Shown one piece after another: positions 24,764-34,061 of a DNA stretch of 64,000 nt. The translations under genes were made by a program, and so were the position numbers. Location of the stretch: positions 1 to 64,000 of the forward strand of contig JBBSOC010000001.1 of the NCBI GenBank assembly GCA_038260095.1, given 5' to 3'. Position 1 is the stretch's first letter; every line of letters begins with the position of its first letter. The DNA comes from QHCE01 sp038260095 (GTDB lineage Bacteria; Actinomycetota; Actinomycetes; Mycobacteriales; QHCE01). The notes beneath the pieces were generated by a model. It was given only the letters and a program-made list of their open reading frames with translations, made no database searches and was not told the origin of the DNA.

Positions 24764-24991
24764 GCGCACGCAACGTAGGCAGCGCCACGTGAACTTCACT
24801 GGAACCGGACTATTTGACGAAAATTCAATCAACCACCCAGTGCAATTCGAGCATAACTTCCCTACGCTGAACACGTACTCACAGCAAGCACGGTAGACCC
24901 GTTGCCCGAAACACCACAGTGCCTAAACATGTAGGCCTCGTTACGCGTTACACCATGTTCCTGTCTGTCGGAACAATCGAGGGGACGGCCC

Positions 24992-26031
24992 ATGGATTTT
25001 GTCGCCGTCCTGCTCACCGGGCTACTCGCCGGCGGAATTTCCTGCACCGCAGTACACGGAGGGCTGCTTGCTGGATTGCTCAGCCGCCAGAAGAGCGAAG
25101 CCGAGCAGCCCGATGCACCCAGCTCATACTTCCTGCGTCGGTCAGACCCGCTTCGCGCCGAGCTGGCGCCGGTAGGCGCGTTTCTTACCGCCAAACTTCT
25201 CTCCCATACGCTGCTAGGTGCGGCACTCGGCGCGTTGGGGAGCGCCGCGGAGGTGTCGATTCAGGCCCGCAGCTGGCTGCAACTTGCGGCTGGAACACTC
25301 GTGATCAGCTTTGGCTTAGCCCAGCTCAATGTCCCGGGTTTTCGCCGCATCGCGATCCGGCCGCCCACTAGCTGGGCTCAGGCTCTCGACAGCCAAACGT
25401 GGGCTCACACCACAGCACCAGCTCTGCTCGGCGCGGCAACAGTGCTGCTGCCCTGCGGTGTCACGGTGTCGGTTCAAGCGTTGGCGCTTGCCAGCGGATC
25501 GGCGCCGCGCGGGGCAGCGCTGATGGTGGTGTTTGTACTGGGTACAAGCCCAGTTTTGGCCTGTTCGGTTACGCCGCACAGCGGACAGCACACGCGTGGC
25601 GCGGCAGGTTCGGCGTCATCGTCGGACTCGCGGTGCTCATCGCGGGTCTCTACACTCTCAACGGCGGTTTGGAGCTTCTAGGCTCTCCACTCGCGGCAAC
25701 TAACCTCACGCAGCGATTCTCCGAGAGGGACGAGAGCACCAGCAGTGCCGTTTCCACTGCCCATGGGGCTCAAGAAGCCAACGTCACAGTGAGCAGCCAT
25801 GGGTACAGTCCGCGTAGCATTCGCCTACGCTCCGGTATTCCCACCGCTCTAACACTGCGCGCAGTACAGGCGCGCGGATGTGTGCGGTCCTTCACCATAC
25901 CGTCCCGCAACCAGGAGCGGAGCCTGCCTGAAAACGGCACTACTCGTATTACCCTCGGCGTGCTGTCACCAGGAATTTTGCGCTACTCATGCAGCATGGG
26001 CATGTATACGGGCAGGCTTATTATCAGTTAA
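24992..26031 (+). pseudogene. SafE/DsbD-like membrane protein with cupredoxin tail, one frameshift
   Basis: Frame one reads LLTGLLAGGISCTAVHGGLL and, later, LLGAATVLLPCGVTVSVQAL, the Cys-bearing repeats of the DsbD_2/SafE transporter domain. At about 25553 the frame must change within a TTTT run: CCAGTTTTGGCC would need one more T to read SPVFGLFGYAAQR. Frame two then carries the last spans (GVIVGLAVLIAGLYTLNGG) and a cupredoxin-like domain with GCVRSFTIPSRNQE and YSCSMGMYTG, a copper-site loop. Such fusions serve copper handling. It may be a true mutation, a phase-variable tract or a sequencing error. Confidence 0.75.
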
Positions 26032-27000
26032 GGACTTTGCGGGGCTGTTGTTATCGAGCCGATCTCGCAGTTCACGCAGTGCGGCTACCTCTAGCTGCCG
26101 CACTCGTTCACGACTTAGGCCAAGGCCGGAGGCAATCTCGGTCAGCGAGCGCTGTCGCCCATCATCAAGCCCAAATCGTTTGCGAATAATCGTGGCTTCT
26201 CGAGGATCGAGTCGCATCAGCATGTGGTTGAGCCTGCGACGCTCCACCCCAGCGATGACCTCATCTTCCGGCGATGGCACATCGGATTCGGCCACCAGGT
26301 CAGACAGAGATGTCTCCTCATCCTCGCCGACTGGGGTATCCAAGCTCACAGTCTCTCGAGCGTAGGAGGTAATCTCCTCCACTCGCGCAGGTTCAGCTCC
26401 GAGCGCCTGCGCAAGCTCCCCCACCTCTGGATCGCGGCCTAGCTCGCGGGTGAGATCTCGCCGAATATTGCGCAGCCGATTGATCTCCTCTACCAGATGC
26501 ACCGGGAGTCGAACCACTCGCGCTTGTTGAGCGATTGCCCGGCTGATGGCCTGCCGAACCCACCACGTGGCATAGGTGGAGAATTTGAAACCCTTGCGGT
26601 AGTCAAATTTCTCCACAGCCCGGACCACACCTGAATTACCCTCCTGGATTAGATCCAACATGGGCATAGCCGAACGTGCGTACCGTCGCGCGATCGAAAC
26701 CACCAGACGCAGATTTGCCAGAATAAATGCTTCTTTGGCGCGCCGACCAGCGCTAACAAGTTCTCGCAGCTCTCGCTCGGTGGCGTCACAGGCCGGCTTT
26801 CTACCCTCAGCCAGCAAATACTCGGCGTACAAACCTGCCTCAATTGCGCTGGAGAGTTCGACTTCGCTTGAGGCATCTAACAGCGGAGTCTGGCTGATCT
26901 CATGCAGGTAGGTGCCTATCAGATCGCGATCGGGCGCGGCAAAGCTACGACTGGCCGAATCGGCCATCCGCTCATCACGCTCGTCCACAAACCTAGCCAT
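25987..27000 (-). CDS. Group 2 sigma-70 factor (SigB/HrdD-like)
   Basis: The 337-aa sigma factor has region 1.2 DLIGTYLHEISQTPLLD, region 2 NLRLVVSIARRYARSAMPML then DLIQEGNSGVVRAVEKFDY and STYATWWVRQAISRAIA, region 3 with HLVEEINRLRNIRRDLTREL and region 4 EIASGLGLSRERVRQLEVAA. Region 1.1 is short, so it is a group 2 rather than the primary factor. Its C-terminus overlaps the convergent SafE-cupredoxin gene by 45 bp. In actinomycetes such factors drive stress and stationary-phase genes. Confidence 0.9.
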   Translation of the reverse strand: MARFVDERDERMADSASRSFAAPDRDLIGTYLHEISQTPLLDASSEVELSSAIEAGLYAEYLLAEGRKPACDATERELRELVSAGRRAKEAFILANLRLVVSIARRYARSAMPMLDLIQEGNSGVVRAVEKFDYRKGFKFSTYATWWVRQAISRAIAQQARVVRLPVHLVEEINRLRNIRRDLTRELGRDPEVGELAQALGAEPARVEEITSYARETVSLDTPVGEDEETSLSDLVAESDVPSPEDEVIAGVERRRLNHMLMRLDPREATIIRKRFGLDDGRQRSLTEIASGLGLSRERVRQLEVAALRELRDRLDNNSPAKSLTDNKPARIHAHAA

Positions 27001-27106
27001 GTGTCCTCATTTGTTGGGCAGTTACCCATTAGCGTTTGATATAACGTAAAAGTTTGGTTGAAGATTCCTCTCCTGAGCAGTAATGCGACACGTAGTGTTC
27101 GTACTA

Positions 27107-27616
27107 ATGTCTACTTCTGGTTCACTTCCGTTACAGCCGTATGAGTTCGTCGATGCCATGGCGCAGCTCCCCGCGGCCATCTCACTGGTGACGCTGCGGG
27201 ACGAGCTCGACGACGTGGTTACCACAGCGAGCTCGTTGGTCTCAGTCTCCCTACAACCGGCGCTGATTTCGATCTGCACCGATCAAGCCTCGTACTTCAA
27301 TGAAGCGCTCGCTCAAAGCCCGGAATGGGCAGTGACAGTGCTTTCAGCAACACAGCGGCACCTGGCTGGCCGTTGCTCAGCACCCGGGCGACCCAGCGCG
27401 CGACTACTACTCGCCGAAGAACCACACCATCGCGGCGCTCACAGTGCGGCACTGATCGTGGAGCAGGGCGTGGTGGCGCTGGAATGCCGAACCATACAGC
27501 GCATCCAGGCCGGGGACCACTACCTAGTGATTGCCGAAGTCGCCGCAGTGGACTACATAAATTCTGCCCGAGAGCCGCTCATCCGACTCCGTCGCACCTA
27601 CCGCGGCGTGATGTAG
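27107..27616 (+). CDS. Flavin-reductase-like FMN-binding protein
   Basis: The 169-aa protein has the split-barrel flavin reductase layout: YEFVDAMAQLPAAISLVTLR, then VVTTASSLVSVSLQPALISI, the diagnostic 'T.SS..SVSL.P.L' motif, followed by AQSPEWAVTVLSATQ and VALECRTIQRIQAGDHYLVI. These enzymes reduce FMN or act as partners of flavin monooxygenases. ATG 27107 is chosen; ATG 27083 is also open. It stands alone, divergent from the sigma factor. Confidence 0.82.
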   Translation: MSTSGSLPLQPYEFVDAMAQLPAAISLVTLRDELDDVVTTASSLVSVSLQPALISICTDQASYFNEALAQSPEWAVTVLSATQRHLAGRCSAPGRPSARLLLAEEPHHRGAHSAALIVEQGVVALECRTIQRIQAGDHYLVIAEVAAVDYINSAREPLIRLRRTYRGVM

Positions 27617-27694
27617 CGGCCGGACCTTCTAGGAAAACGGCCGTTATCCGGCCAGTTACGGGATGTTTTTCTTTAAAACCCCTAGGGTTGCGGA

Positions 27695-28315
27695 GTGACC
27701 GACAAACCAACAGATCGCCTGGTGTGGATCGACTGCGAGATGACCGGGCTTAGCCCTGCCAGCGATGCACTGATTGAGGTTGCTGCGATTGTTACTGACG
27801 GCGAGTTGAACGTACTTGGTGACGGGATCGACATTGTGATCCACACCGCTGACAGCGTGCTGAACAGCATGGATACCGTGGTGGCCACCATGCATGCGCA
27901 CTCCGGCCTTACCGAGGAAGTTCGCGCGTCCACTGTGAGCTTAGCCGTGGCCGAGCAGCAAGTGCTCGCCTACGTGACCAAACACGTACCGCAAGCCGGG
28001 GTTGCTCCGCTCTGCGGTAACTCAATCGGCACCGATCGAGCATTCCTCAAGACATACATGCCCAATCTGGACAACCACCTGCACTACCGCATGGTGGACG
28101 TCTCCTCGGTGAAAGAGTTATGCCGACGCTGGTACCCGCGTGTGTACTTTTCTCAGCCCGAAAAAGGGCTAGCGCACCGCGCGCTTGCTGACATTCTCGA
28201 AAGCGTGCGCGAACTCAGCTATTACCGGCACTCCATCTTCGTGCCTGGTCCTGGTCCAGACATCGAAGAAGCTAAGGCCATAGCCGCGACGCTAACCCAA
28301 CGGCAACCGCTATGA
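27695..28315 (+). CDS. orn: Oligoribonuclease
   Basis: This DEDDh exonuclease removes nucleotides from the 3' end of di- to pentanucleotides, including pGpG from cyclic di-GMP breakdown. All ligands are visible: WIDCEMTGL (D, E), GNSIGTDRAFLKTYMP (D), then HRALADILESVRELSYY (H, D). The 206-aa length is usual. GTG 27695 starts it. The tRNA-His gene follows 51 bp downstream, as in many actinomycetes. It links functionally to the diguanylate cyclase at 61365. Confidence 0.95.
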   Translation: MTDKPTDRLVWIDCEMTGLSPASDALIEVAAIVTDGELNVLGDGIDIVIHTADSVLNSMDTVVATMHAHSGLTEEVRASTVSLAVAEQQVLAYVTKHVPQAGVAPLCGNSIGTDRAFLKTYMPNLDNHLHYRMVDVSSVKELCRRWYPRVYFSQPEKGLAHRALADILESVRELSYYRHSIFVPGPGPDIEEAKAIAATLTQRQPL

Positions 28316-28366
28316 TGGTTGAGACGCGCATTGATCGTTGATTGATCGGTGTCGATCACGGAACAT

Positions 28367-28440
28367 GGTGGCTGTAGCTCAGCTGGTAGAGCACCGGGTT
28401 GTGATCCCGGGTGTCGTGGGTTCAAGCCCCACCAGCCACA
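28367..28440 (+). tRNA. tRNA-His (anticodon GTG)
   Basis: Acceptor GTGGCTG pairs with CAGCCAC, and an extra G at 28367 is the usual -1 base of tRNA-His. The D arm GCTCAGCTGGTAGAGC, anticodon loop TTGTGAT and T arm GTGGGTTCAAGCCCCAC are complete. CCA follows at 28441-28443. Confidence 0.96.
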
Positions 28441-28456
28441 CCAATATCCGCGGTGC

Positions 28457-29659
28457 TCAGGGCGCGGCAGGACCACTCAGGGCACTGCCGGCCTTAAACT
28501 CGTCCCAGTTGAGGTTCCAGTCTGTCCACCCGTCACCGGGAGTAACCTTGGTCTCGGTGCCGACCACTTCGACGAGATCACCTACGGTACTCAGGTCATA
28601 AAACCACTGGGCATTTTCGGTGGAAAGGTTCACGCAGCCATGAGAAACATTGCGTTTGCCTTGATCGGCGATCGACCATGGCGCGGCATGCACAAACTCA
28701 CCGCCCCACGTAAAGCGAACATCCCAATACACCTTGAGCTTGTATCCACCGTCGGCGTGTGAGAGACCAAAAGTCTCCGAGTCGAAGATTTTATCCGCAA
28801 ACTTTTCCAACACCACGTGGGTACCCGACGAGGTAGGCGCCTCGGGTTTGCCGAGGCTTACCGGCAGCTGTCTAATCAGCTCACCATCTTTGTATACGCT
28901 GGCTGTATGCGAGGCGTTATCCACTTTGGTAATGACCTTCGAGCCAATGGTGAAGCTCGCCAAACGATCGCTGTACCCGAAACGATTATGGGCTAGCTCC
29001 AAACCGCCGGTCCCCAGCCGGACCGACACCTTCGTCCCGGACTTCCAGTACTCCTTCGGTCGGTAGTGCACTTCGTTGCCGGAATACCAGTGCCACGCTC
29101 CTTCGGTAGCCGGTTGCGCTGTGACGAAGAATCGCCGCTCAACGGCGGCGCGGCGCGATGGTGGGACACTCACACCAAACTTCACCACTACGGGCATTCC
29201 TACGCCTACAGTCTGGCCATCTGGCATATACAACTCGCTGCTCTCCGTACGGCCACGGCCTCCTGTGGTGAAATTCAAGGTGCGCGTCTTGGATATCCGA
29301 CCTTGTTCAGCACTTACCTCCAGCCGATATTTAGTTCGGTACGACAGCTGAGTACTCGGAATCCACGTGTGGTCGTCTCGCGCGAAGCTGCCCGAAATGC
29401 GCGTGCCGTCAGAAGCGACAAGGTCAGCCGAAGTGACAGTGCCGCTCGTGGTTATAGGGAACTCAGTGGCGACCGAGACACCCGTGGCGCCCGCCGCCGG
29501 GCCAGCGATCGAAAGGCGAAGGGGAGCTAACGCCGTTGAGCTCTTGCCATCGGAACCAGGGGTGTAAAAGCTACCCGAGCTGGTGCAAGCGGTGGTGAGC
29601 AACAGCCCCAGGAGGGCGAAGACCAGTAGAAATCTGCGACTGTTTCGCCGTCGGCGCAT
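28457..29659 (-). CDS. L,D-transpeptidase lipoprotein (Ldt, YkuD domain)
   Basis: This 400-aa exported enzyme makes 3-3 cross-links in peptidoglycan. The start RRNSRRFLLVFALLGLLL then LTTAC is a lipoprotein signal with the lipobox Cys near residue 25. Two immunoglobulin-like domains follow (GPAAGATGVSVATEFPI near 53; DGQTVGVGMPVVVKFGVSVP near 145), then the YkuD domain with HAAPWSIADQG and VSHGCVNLS holding the catalytic His and Cys near 335-350. The order is that of mycobacterial LdtMt2. It converges with tRNA-His at 28440. Confidence 0.94.
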   Translation of the reverse strand: MRRRRNSRRFLLVFALLGLLLTTACTSSGSFYTPGSDGKSSTALAPLRLSIAGPAAGATGVSVATEFPITTSGTVTSADLVASDGTRISGSFARDDHTWIPSTQLSYRTKYRLEVSAEQGRISKTRTLNFTTGGRGRTESSELYMPDGQTVGVGMPVVVKFGVSVPPSRRAAVERRFFVTAQPATEGAWHWYSGNEVHYRPKEYWKSGTKVSVRLGTGGLELAHNRFGYSDRLASFTIGSKVITKVDNASHTASVYKDGELIRQLPVSLGKPEAPTSSGTHVVLEKFADKIFDSETFGLSHADGGYKLKVYWDVRFTWGGEFVHAAPWSIADQGKRNVSHGCVNLSTENAQWFYDLSTVGDLVEVVGTETKVTPGDGWTDWNLNWDEFKAGSALSGPAAP

Positions 29660-29894
29660 TACTTACCCCTGCTACATCTAATGCTGAATACGTTTGTCTG
29701 GGAGTGTCGGCGCTGACCACGTGTATCGAGGGACGTGACGTGTCTACACCGGTGTTGGTATCAGCGTATCCCGCCACGGCCAAGTATCGTGACATTGCTG
29801 AAACTTTTGTATGTGACTCATCCCCTAGGCGCCGCGTGGCCCACCACATGGAGGCTGCTAGATTGGGACCCGCACGATCGGGCATGCTCGATCG

Positions 29895-29967
29895 GCGCCG
29901 CTAGCTCAATTGGTAGAGCAGCTGGCTCTTAACCAGCGGGTTCGGGGTTCGAGTCCCTGGCGGCGCA
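29895..29967 (+). tRNA. tRNA-Lys (anticodon CTT)
   Basis: Acceptor GCGCCGC pairs with GCGGCGC at 29960-29966, discriminator A. The anticodon stem GCTGG/CCAGC holds loop CTCTTAA with anticodon CTT. The T arm CGGGGTTCGAGTCCCTG is complete and CCA is encoded at 29968-29970. Confidence 0.96.
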
Positions 29968-29970
29968 CCA

Positions 29971-30359
29971 CGTTCGATGCCACTAACAGAGCAAACATCG
30001 TTACCGATTTAGGATACCCCCGCTGGTTCAGCCGGAGTGCTCACCGAATGCTCACGGAGGGTTTGGGGACTAGCGGATTAGCACGCTCAGAACCCAACCT
30101 ATCTACCCCTTCAAGATCACAGCGAGGTCAACTCCTGCGGCCATACTCAGCGCAGCCGCCCCGTAGCGAAGACCGTACACATTGTTGAGCCTTTAGAAGT
30201 AAGCCCGACTCGGTACTCCGATGGCGCTCGGTAGGGTTTAGCGCTTTCTAAGTGCCCCACCTTGTCTTTGCTTCCTTCGATGGGGTACGTTTAGGTTAAT
30301 CCCCCCAGGGGCTTCGGCTGCTGGGTGCAAGGCCCACTTTGGTGGGCCTTTGCTTTATG
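29971..30359. other. Spacer with a terminator; no gene
   Basis: No coding frame is supported. Near the right end a GC-rich hairpin forms a terminator (listed separately). Several poly-C and poly-G runs around 30299-30325 flank it. Confidence 0.5.
30329..30356 (+). terminator. Intrinsic terminator hairpin
   Basis: AAGGCCCAC and GTGGGCCTT form a perfect 9-bp stem around TTTG at 30338-30341, followed by TGCTTTAT on the plus strand. It can end transcripts from the tRNA-Lys side, and its stem also lies just past the stop of the leftward NYN gene, so it may serve both. Confidence 0.75.
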
Positions 30360-30986
30360 TCACCAGTTCTTAGGCTTGTGGATCGTGAAACCCTGAATGT
30401 CGGTAAGTTTTAAGGGAAACTGGCATTGCCTAAGCGCTGAAGCTCGAATCTGCTTGAAGAACGTGGCCTCCATCGAGCGGCTGCGTTTATATGCTGGGTG
30501 AGGGTTCAAAATTCCCGTTGTCAAACCGAGCTCTTCCCGAACTACTCGCAGCGGCTCTCGTAGGTCTGAATCGTTGCTGATAACAACCGCAGCAGAGCAG
30601 TCACCTTTGCAGGCGTCCAGCGTGAGATAGGTCGCCAGGTTTACATCTGACCCCTTCTCCTCAGTCTTAATTACTTCCACCGTCTTAGTGCCGTTGGGTT
30701 CTGGATGGGCTAATGCCATGCGTACCGAACGCACACGGAACTCGCCAAGGTGAACGGAAAGGTTCGGCAGAGTCGCTAACGCCCGCAGGTAGGCATCTTG
30801 CCGAACATGCTGCTGGGCATCGTCTGGTCGCGGCGAGACCTTAGCGGTGAAATACCTGATTCGGTGGATTTGATGCTTGGGGAGGAGTTTGCGACAGAGC
30901 GCCCCAAGGTTGAGCCACTTATAGGGAGTACCTTTAAGGCACCCGTAGTACGTATTGAACCCGTCAATATAGACGTTCGTGATCAT
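30360..30986 (-). CDS. NYN-domain (LabA/DUF88-like) ribonuclease
   Basis: The 208-aa PIN-like protein has the acidic ligand set: NVYIDGFNTYYG near residue 3, EEKGSDVNLATYLTLDACKG near 115 and VVISNDSDLREPLRVVREEL near 137. This is the NYN nuclease fold, whose members cleave RNA or serve phage defence and small-RNA control. ATG 30986 follows AAAGG by about 9 nt, and a TATATA box lies just before it. The gene is alone next to a possible recombinase scrap, which hints at mobility. Confidence 0.83.
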   Translation of the reverse strand: MITNVYIDGFNTYYGCLKGTPYKWLNLGALCRKLLPKHQIHRIRYFTAKVSPRPDDAQQHVRQDAYLRALATLPNLSVHLGEFRVRSVRMALAHPEPNGTKTVEVIKTEEKGSDVNLATYLTLDACKGDCSAAVVISNDSDLREPLRVVREELGLTTGILNPHPAYKRSRSMEATFFKQIRASALRQCQFPLKLTDIQGFTIHKPKNW

Positions 30987-31734
30987 GAGTGAGCCTTTAT
31001 ATAGCTGCAAGGGTTACCGCTGGTCTAGCTCTTGGCAGTTCTAGATGATCTTTAATCTTTTGTATAGGAGTTAAAAAATCTCTAATGGTGGCCTAGCCGT
31101 GTTGCAATCCGACTAGGCCGTGATACAAGGGACATACACTCCCTACGCATCGTGGTTATCGTGCCACGCCGCGCAGCTGTGTCTTCCTTGCCTTAGTCGA
31201 GGAGGCAACTAATCCTGCGCAATATCTCAGTGAACACCCAGGCTATGACGTTTCTGGCTGTCAGTGTGTCGGATGTCAAGACCGACCGCGAGTCTAGGGC
31301 GCAGCTCCACAGGTTGATGTGGTTGCTACGCAGGCCTCAGGTGATCGCCCAGAGGTTTTGAGGATCACCACGCCGTCAAGCCTGTGGGTGGGGAGCCCGG
31401 TGCCGCGGTAACGCTGGGCGGGCTAACCGTGTCGTCGTGGGAAGTCGACCGACGAAGCGGCCTTAGTTGGAAACCAGCGTCCAAGTCACTGTCCTAGTCC
31501 ATAAAAGCCCGTTACCCAACAGCACCGCAGCCTTAAAATCGGTCAGTAATAACTCCAATCATGGCCAAGGCGATCCTGTCCCAGCCGGCAAGAAATAGCC
31601 GGCATAGTCTGGAAGCTGACCGCGCACTGTCAGCAGGAAAACGTCAATTTTCTATTTGATCGTCAGTGTCCTTGGCAGGCAACGGGGTAGTTTTCAGGGA
31701 AAACGTCTGCTAGACGGCAATTTTCACCACGTTT
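30987..31734. other. Long spacer with a recombinase-like scrap and small palindromes
   Basis: The left part holds the NYN promoter. A short plus-strand frame at 31251-31361 looks like a serine recombinase remnant. Near 31692-31738 two copies of a GTTTTC-AGG-GAAAA palindrome occur. Elsewhere I see stop-rich sequence without coding character. Confidence 0.5.
31251..31361 (+). pseudogene. Possible serine-recombinase remnant
   Basis: Thirty-six codons read VSVSDVKTDRESRAQLHRLM and LLRRPQVI. In large serine recombinases a segment 'vS.SDvKTDp..Rp.L..wL.rp..fDvi' follows the catalytic serine. No catalytic serine domain or DNA-binding domain remains nearby. The match is by eye and short. Confidence 0.35.
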
Positions 31735-31738
31735 TCAG
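31692..31738. repeat. Two GTTTTC-AGG-GAAAA palindromes after the acyltransferase gene
   Basis: GTTTTCAGGGAAAACGTC and GTTTTCAGGGAAAATGTC occur 29 bp apart, each a 6-bp inverted repeat with a 3-base spacer (one mismatch in the second). The second overlaps the stop of the leftward gene. A related GGAAAACGTC lies near 31637. They could be protein-binding sites or weak terminators. Confidence 0.6.
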
Positions 31739-32625
31739 GGAAAATGTCGTGATGACGCCGCGCAGCCGGCTAACGCAGCCACGCCTGCTGCTCGCACCGC
31801 CAATGCTCGGCGCGTGACACCAGCGGGTTTCGCAGGCAGCAGCTCTTCCCCCAGCTCAGCGGCAACACCACGCAGCTTCAGTAGCCGCCATAGCGACGAC
31901 CATGCGGTTTCCCCACGCAGTAGGGCCGCGTGGCTGGTGGGCTGATCAGCGGCGAAGTAGCTTAACCGCACCACCAGCACCTCGGCTTTGGCGTCTACCG
32001 CAGCTTGGAACACCGCGCTTCGCCACGGCAAAGCATGGCGGCCGCATGTCGTTGCCCCCTCGGGGAATGCGCCAAACGTCTCACCTGCTCGCAGCGCCGA
32101 TGTGACCTCGGCGACCGTCGCCGGAAGCGCCAGTAGGCGATCTCGATCAATAAATACGGTGCCCACCTGCCGAGCGAGCCAGCCCAATACCGGCCACGTC
32201 ACCAACTCGCTCATCGCGAGCATGCGCATAGGACCGCATACGGCTTGCAGCACCAGAATATCTAGCCACGACATATGTCTGGAGACGACTAAAACTCCTG
32301 GTAGTCGAGCCGAGGGACGAGGTATTGGGTGCCCCGGCAAGGGCAGCGAGCGCACCGAAACCCCCATGACGAATAGGCCAGAACGCGACCCAGCCCACAC
32401 CGCACATCGGCTGAGTCGACCGCACTTGGGCGCGAGCGCGACCAGCCCCATAGTCAACGCAAAGCATACGGATAGAGCCAAGAATCGAAGTACACGCAGC
32501 AACCACCACACCGCCAACGGCGAGTCACGGTTCAGGCACGTCACGTCGCAACCGGTAGGACGCCACGGCACGCGTACATCTGGGTCGGGAAGTGCGGCAT
32601 TGGCGAGTTTCCGGTACCAACCCAT
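31735..32625 (-). CDS. PlsC-type 1-acyl-glycerol-phosphate acyltransferase
   Basis: The 296-aa membrane-associated acyltransferase has a hydrophobic span LRFLALSVCFALTMGLVALA near residue 45 and the family motifs in order: SRHMSWLDI (H-x4-D), VGTVFIDRDR, then FGAFPEGATT and a late PVA-like region. The usual N before H is R. These enzymes acylate lysophosphatidate or other lipid acceptors. The C-terminal residues run into the palindrome-rich stretch. It follows glmM on the same strand after 101 bp. Confidence 0.85.
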   Translation of the reverse strand: MGWYRKLANAALPDPDVRVPWRPTGCDVTCLNRDSPLAVWWLLRVLRFLALSVCFALTMGLVALAPKCGRLSRCAVWAGSRSGLFVMGVSVRSLPLPGHPIPRPSARLPGVLVVSRHMSWLDILVLQAVCGPMRMLAMSELVTWPVLGWLARQVGTVFIDRDRLLALPATVAEVTSALRAGETFGAFPEGATTCGRHALPWRSAVFQAAVDAKAEVLVVRLSYFAADQPTSHAALLRGETAWSSLWRLLKLRGVAAELGEELLPAKPAGVTRRALAVRAAGVAALAGCAASSRHFP

Positions 32626-32726
32626 CCCATCCCATTCACGTCGGCGCTACTACCGTGATTGCAGCGCGTCCAGCTCGACGGCGAACCAGGGATCAGCGTT
32701 GAAATCTCCAGTGCACGATATGTGCA

Positions 32727-34061
32727 CTAATGCCGCGCGACCACGCAGCTGAGCCGCTCGGCTATCTGCGCAGCATGCTCGTAGCTGCCAGCCTCCACCA
32801 TGACCCGAACGAGCTGCTCAGTACCCGAAGGCCGCAACAACACCCGACCGGTATGGTCCAACTCAGCTTCAGCTTGCGCAACAGCGGCCACCACAGCCGG
32901 AGACGCCGCTACCGCGCTACGGTCATGCACCTCCACGTTACGCAGCACTTGCGGTAGTCGAGTCACGATCGCTGCCAGCTCCGCAAGTGACTGCCCGGTG
33001 GCGGCCATCCGCGCCAATATCGACAAGCCAGTCAGTAGCCCATCACCAGTCGTGGAGAACTCCGGCATCACCATGTGACCAGACTGCTCGCCACCCAGTG
33101 ACAAGCCACGTTCACGCAGCGCTTCCAGCACGTAGCGGTCACCAACGGCCGTGGTAAGCACCTTGAGGCCGCGCTCACGCATCGCCACATGAAGCCCAAG
33201 GTTGCTCATCACCGTGGCAACTATCGTGTGATCACGCAGCTGTCCAGACTCTGCCAAGCCAACGGCAAGTATCGCCAAAATCTGATCACCATCGACGATG
33301 GAACCATCAGCGCTCACCGCAAGGCATCTGTCAGCATCGCCATCAAGCGCCAGGCCAATGTGAGCGGCGTGCTTGCGAACCGCTTCACGCAGCGGATCAA
33401 GGTGCGTCGATCCCACACCGTCGTTGATGTTCAGGCCGTCAGGCGAGTCTCCGATCGTGATGACATCCGCACCCGCACGTCGAAGCAGTGCTGGTCCGAG
33501 TTCAGCCGCCGCTCCGTGTGCAGCGTCCAACACCACGCGCAGGCCGTGCAGCGGCTGTGGCACACACGCCAGCAGATGATGCACATAGCGCTCACCGGCA
33601 TTAGTCAGTTGGGCGATTCGGCCGACTTCGCCACCGATCGGCCGCTGCCAGTCAGGGTCGGCCATGGCGGCTTCGATCGCATCTTCGGTCGAATCGGGCA
33701 GTTTGTGGCCGCCTCGAGCAAATAGCTTGATGCCGTTGTCCGGCATGGGATTGTGGCTGGCCGAGAGCATTACCCCGAGATCAGCACCGCCGTCGGAGAC
33801 CAAAAATGCAACCGCTGGGGTAGGAATAACGCCTAGCCGCCAGACATAAGCGCCCGCGCTGGCTAGGCCCGCGCATACCGCGGCTTCCAGCATTTCGCTG
33901 CTTGCCCGCGGATCACGGCCCACCAGCGCAACGGGTGCCTTATTTGGCTCACGGGCCGCCAAAACCCGGGCAGCCGCGCTGCTGAGGTCCAGCGCAAGCT
34001 CCGGCGTAAGCTCACGATTTGCGAGCCCACGTACCCCGTCAGTGCCAAACAGTCGACTCAA
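32727..34061 (-). CDS. glmM: Phosphoglucosamine mutase GlmM
   Basis: GlmM converts glucosamine 6-phosphate to glucosamine 1-phosphate on the way to UDP-GlcNAc for the cell wall. Marks are RLFGTDGVRGLANRELTPEL at the start, the phosphoserine loop VMLSASHNPMPDNGIKLF near 98, the metal loop DGDADR near 240, GGEQSGHMV near 322 and RPSGTEQLVRVMVEA near 408. The 444-aa length is standard. TTG 34061 overlaps the rpsI stop as TTGA, the conserved actinobacterial rplM-rpsI-glmM order. Confidence 0.95.
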   Translation of the reverse strand: MSRLFGTDGVRGLANRELTPELALDLSSAAARVLAAREPNKAPVALVGRDPRASSEMLEAAVCAGLASAGAYVWRLGVIPTPAVAFLVSDGGADLGVMLSASHNPMPDNGIKLFARGGHKLPDSTEDAIEAAMADPDWQRPIGGEVGRIAQLTNAGERYVHHLLACVPQPLHGLRVVLDAAHGAAAELGPALLRRAGADVITIGDSPDGLNINDGVGSTHLDPLREAVRKHAAHIGLALDGDADRCLAVSADGSIVDGDQILAILAVGLAESGQLRDHTIVATVMSNLGLHVAMRERGLKVLTTAVGDRYVLEALRERGLSLGGEQSGHMVMPEFSTTGDGLLTGLSILARMAATGQSLAELAAIVTRLPQVLRNVEVHDRSAVAASPAVVAAVAQAEAELDHTGRVLLRPSGTEQLVRVMVEAGSYEHAAQIAERLSCVVARH

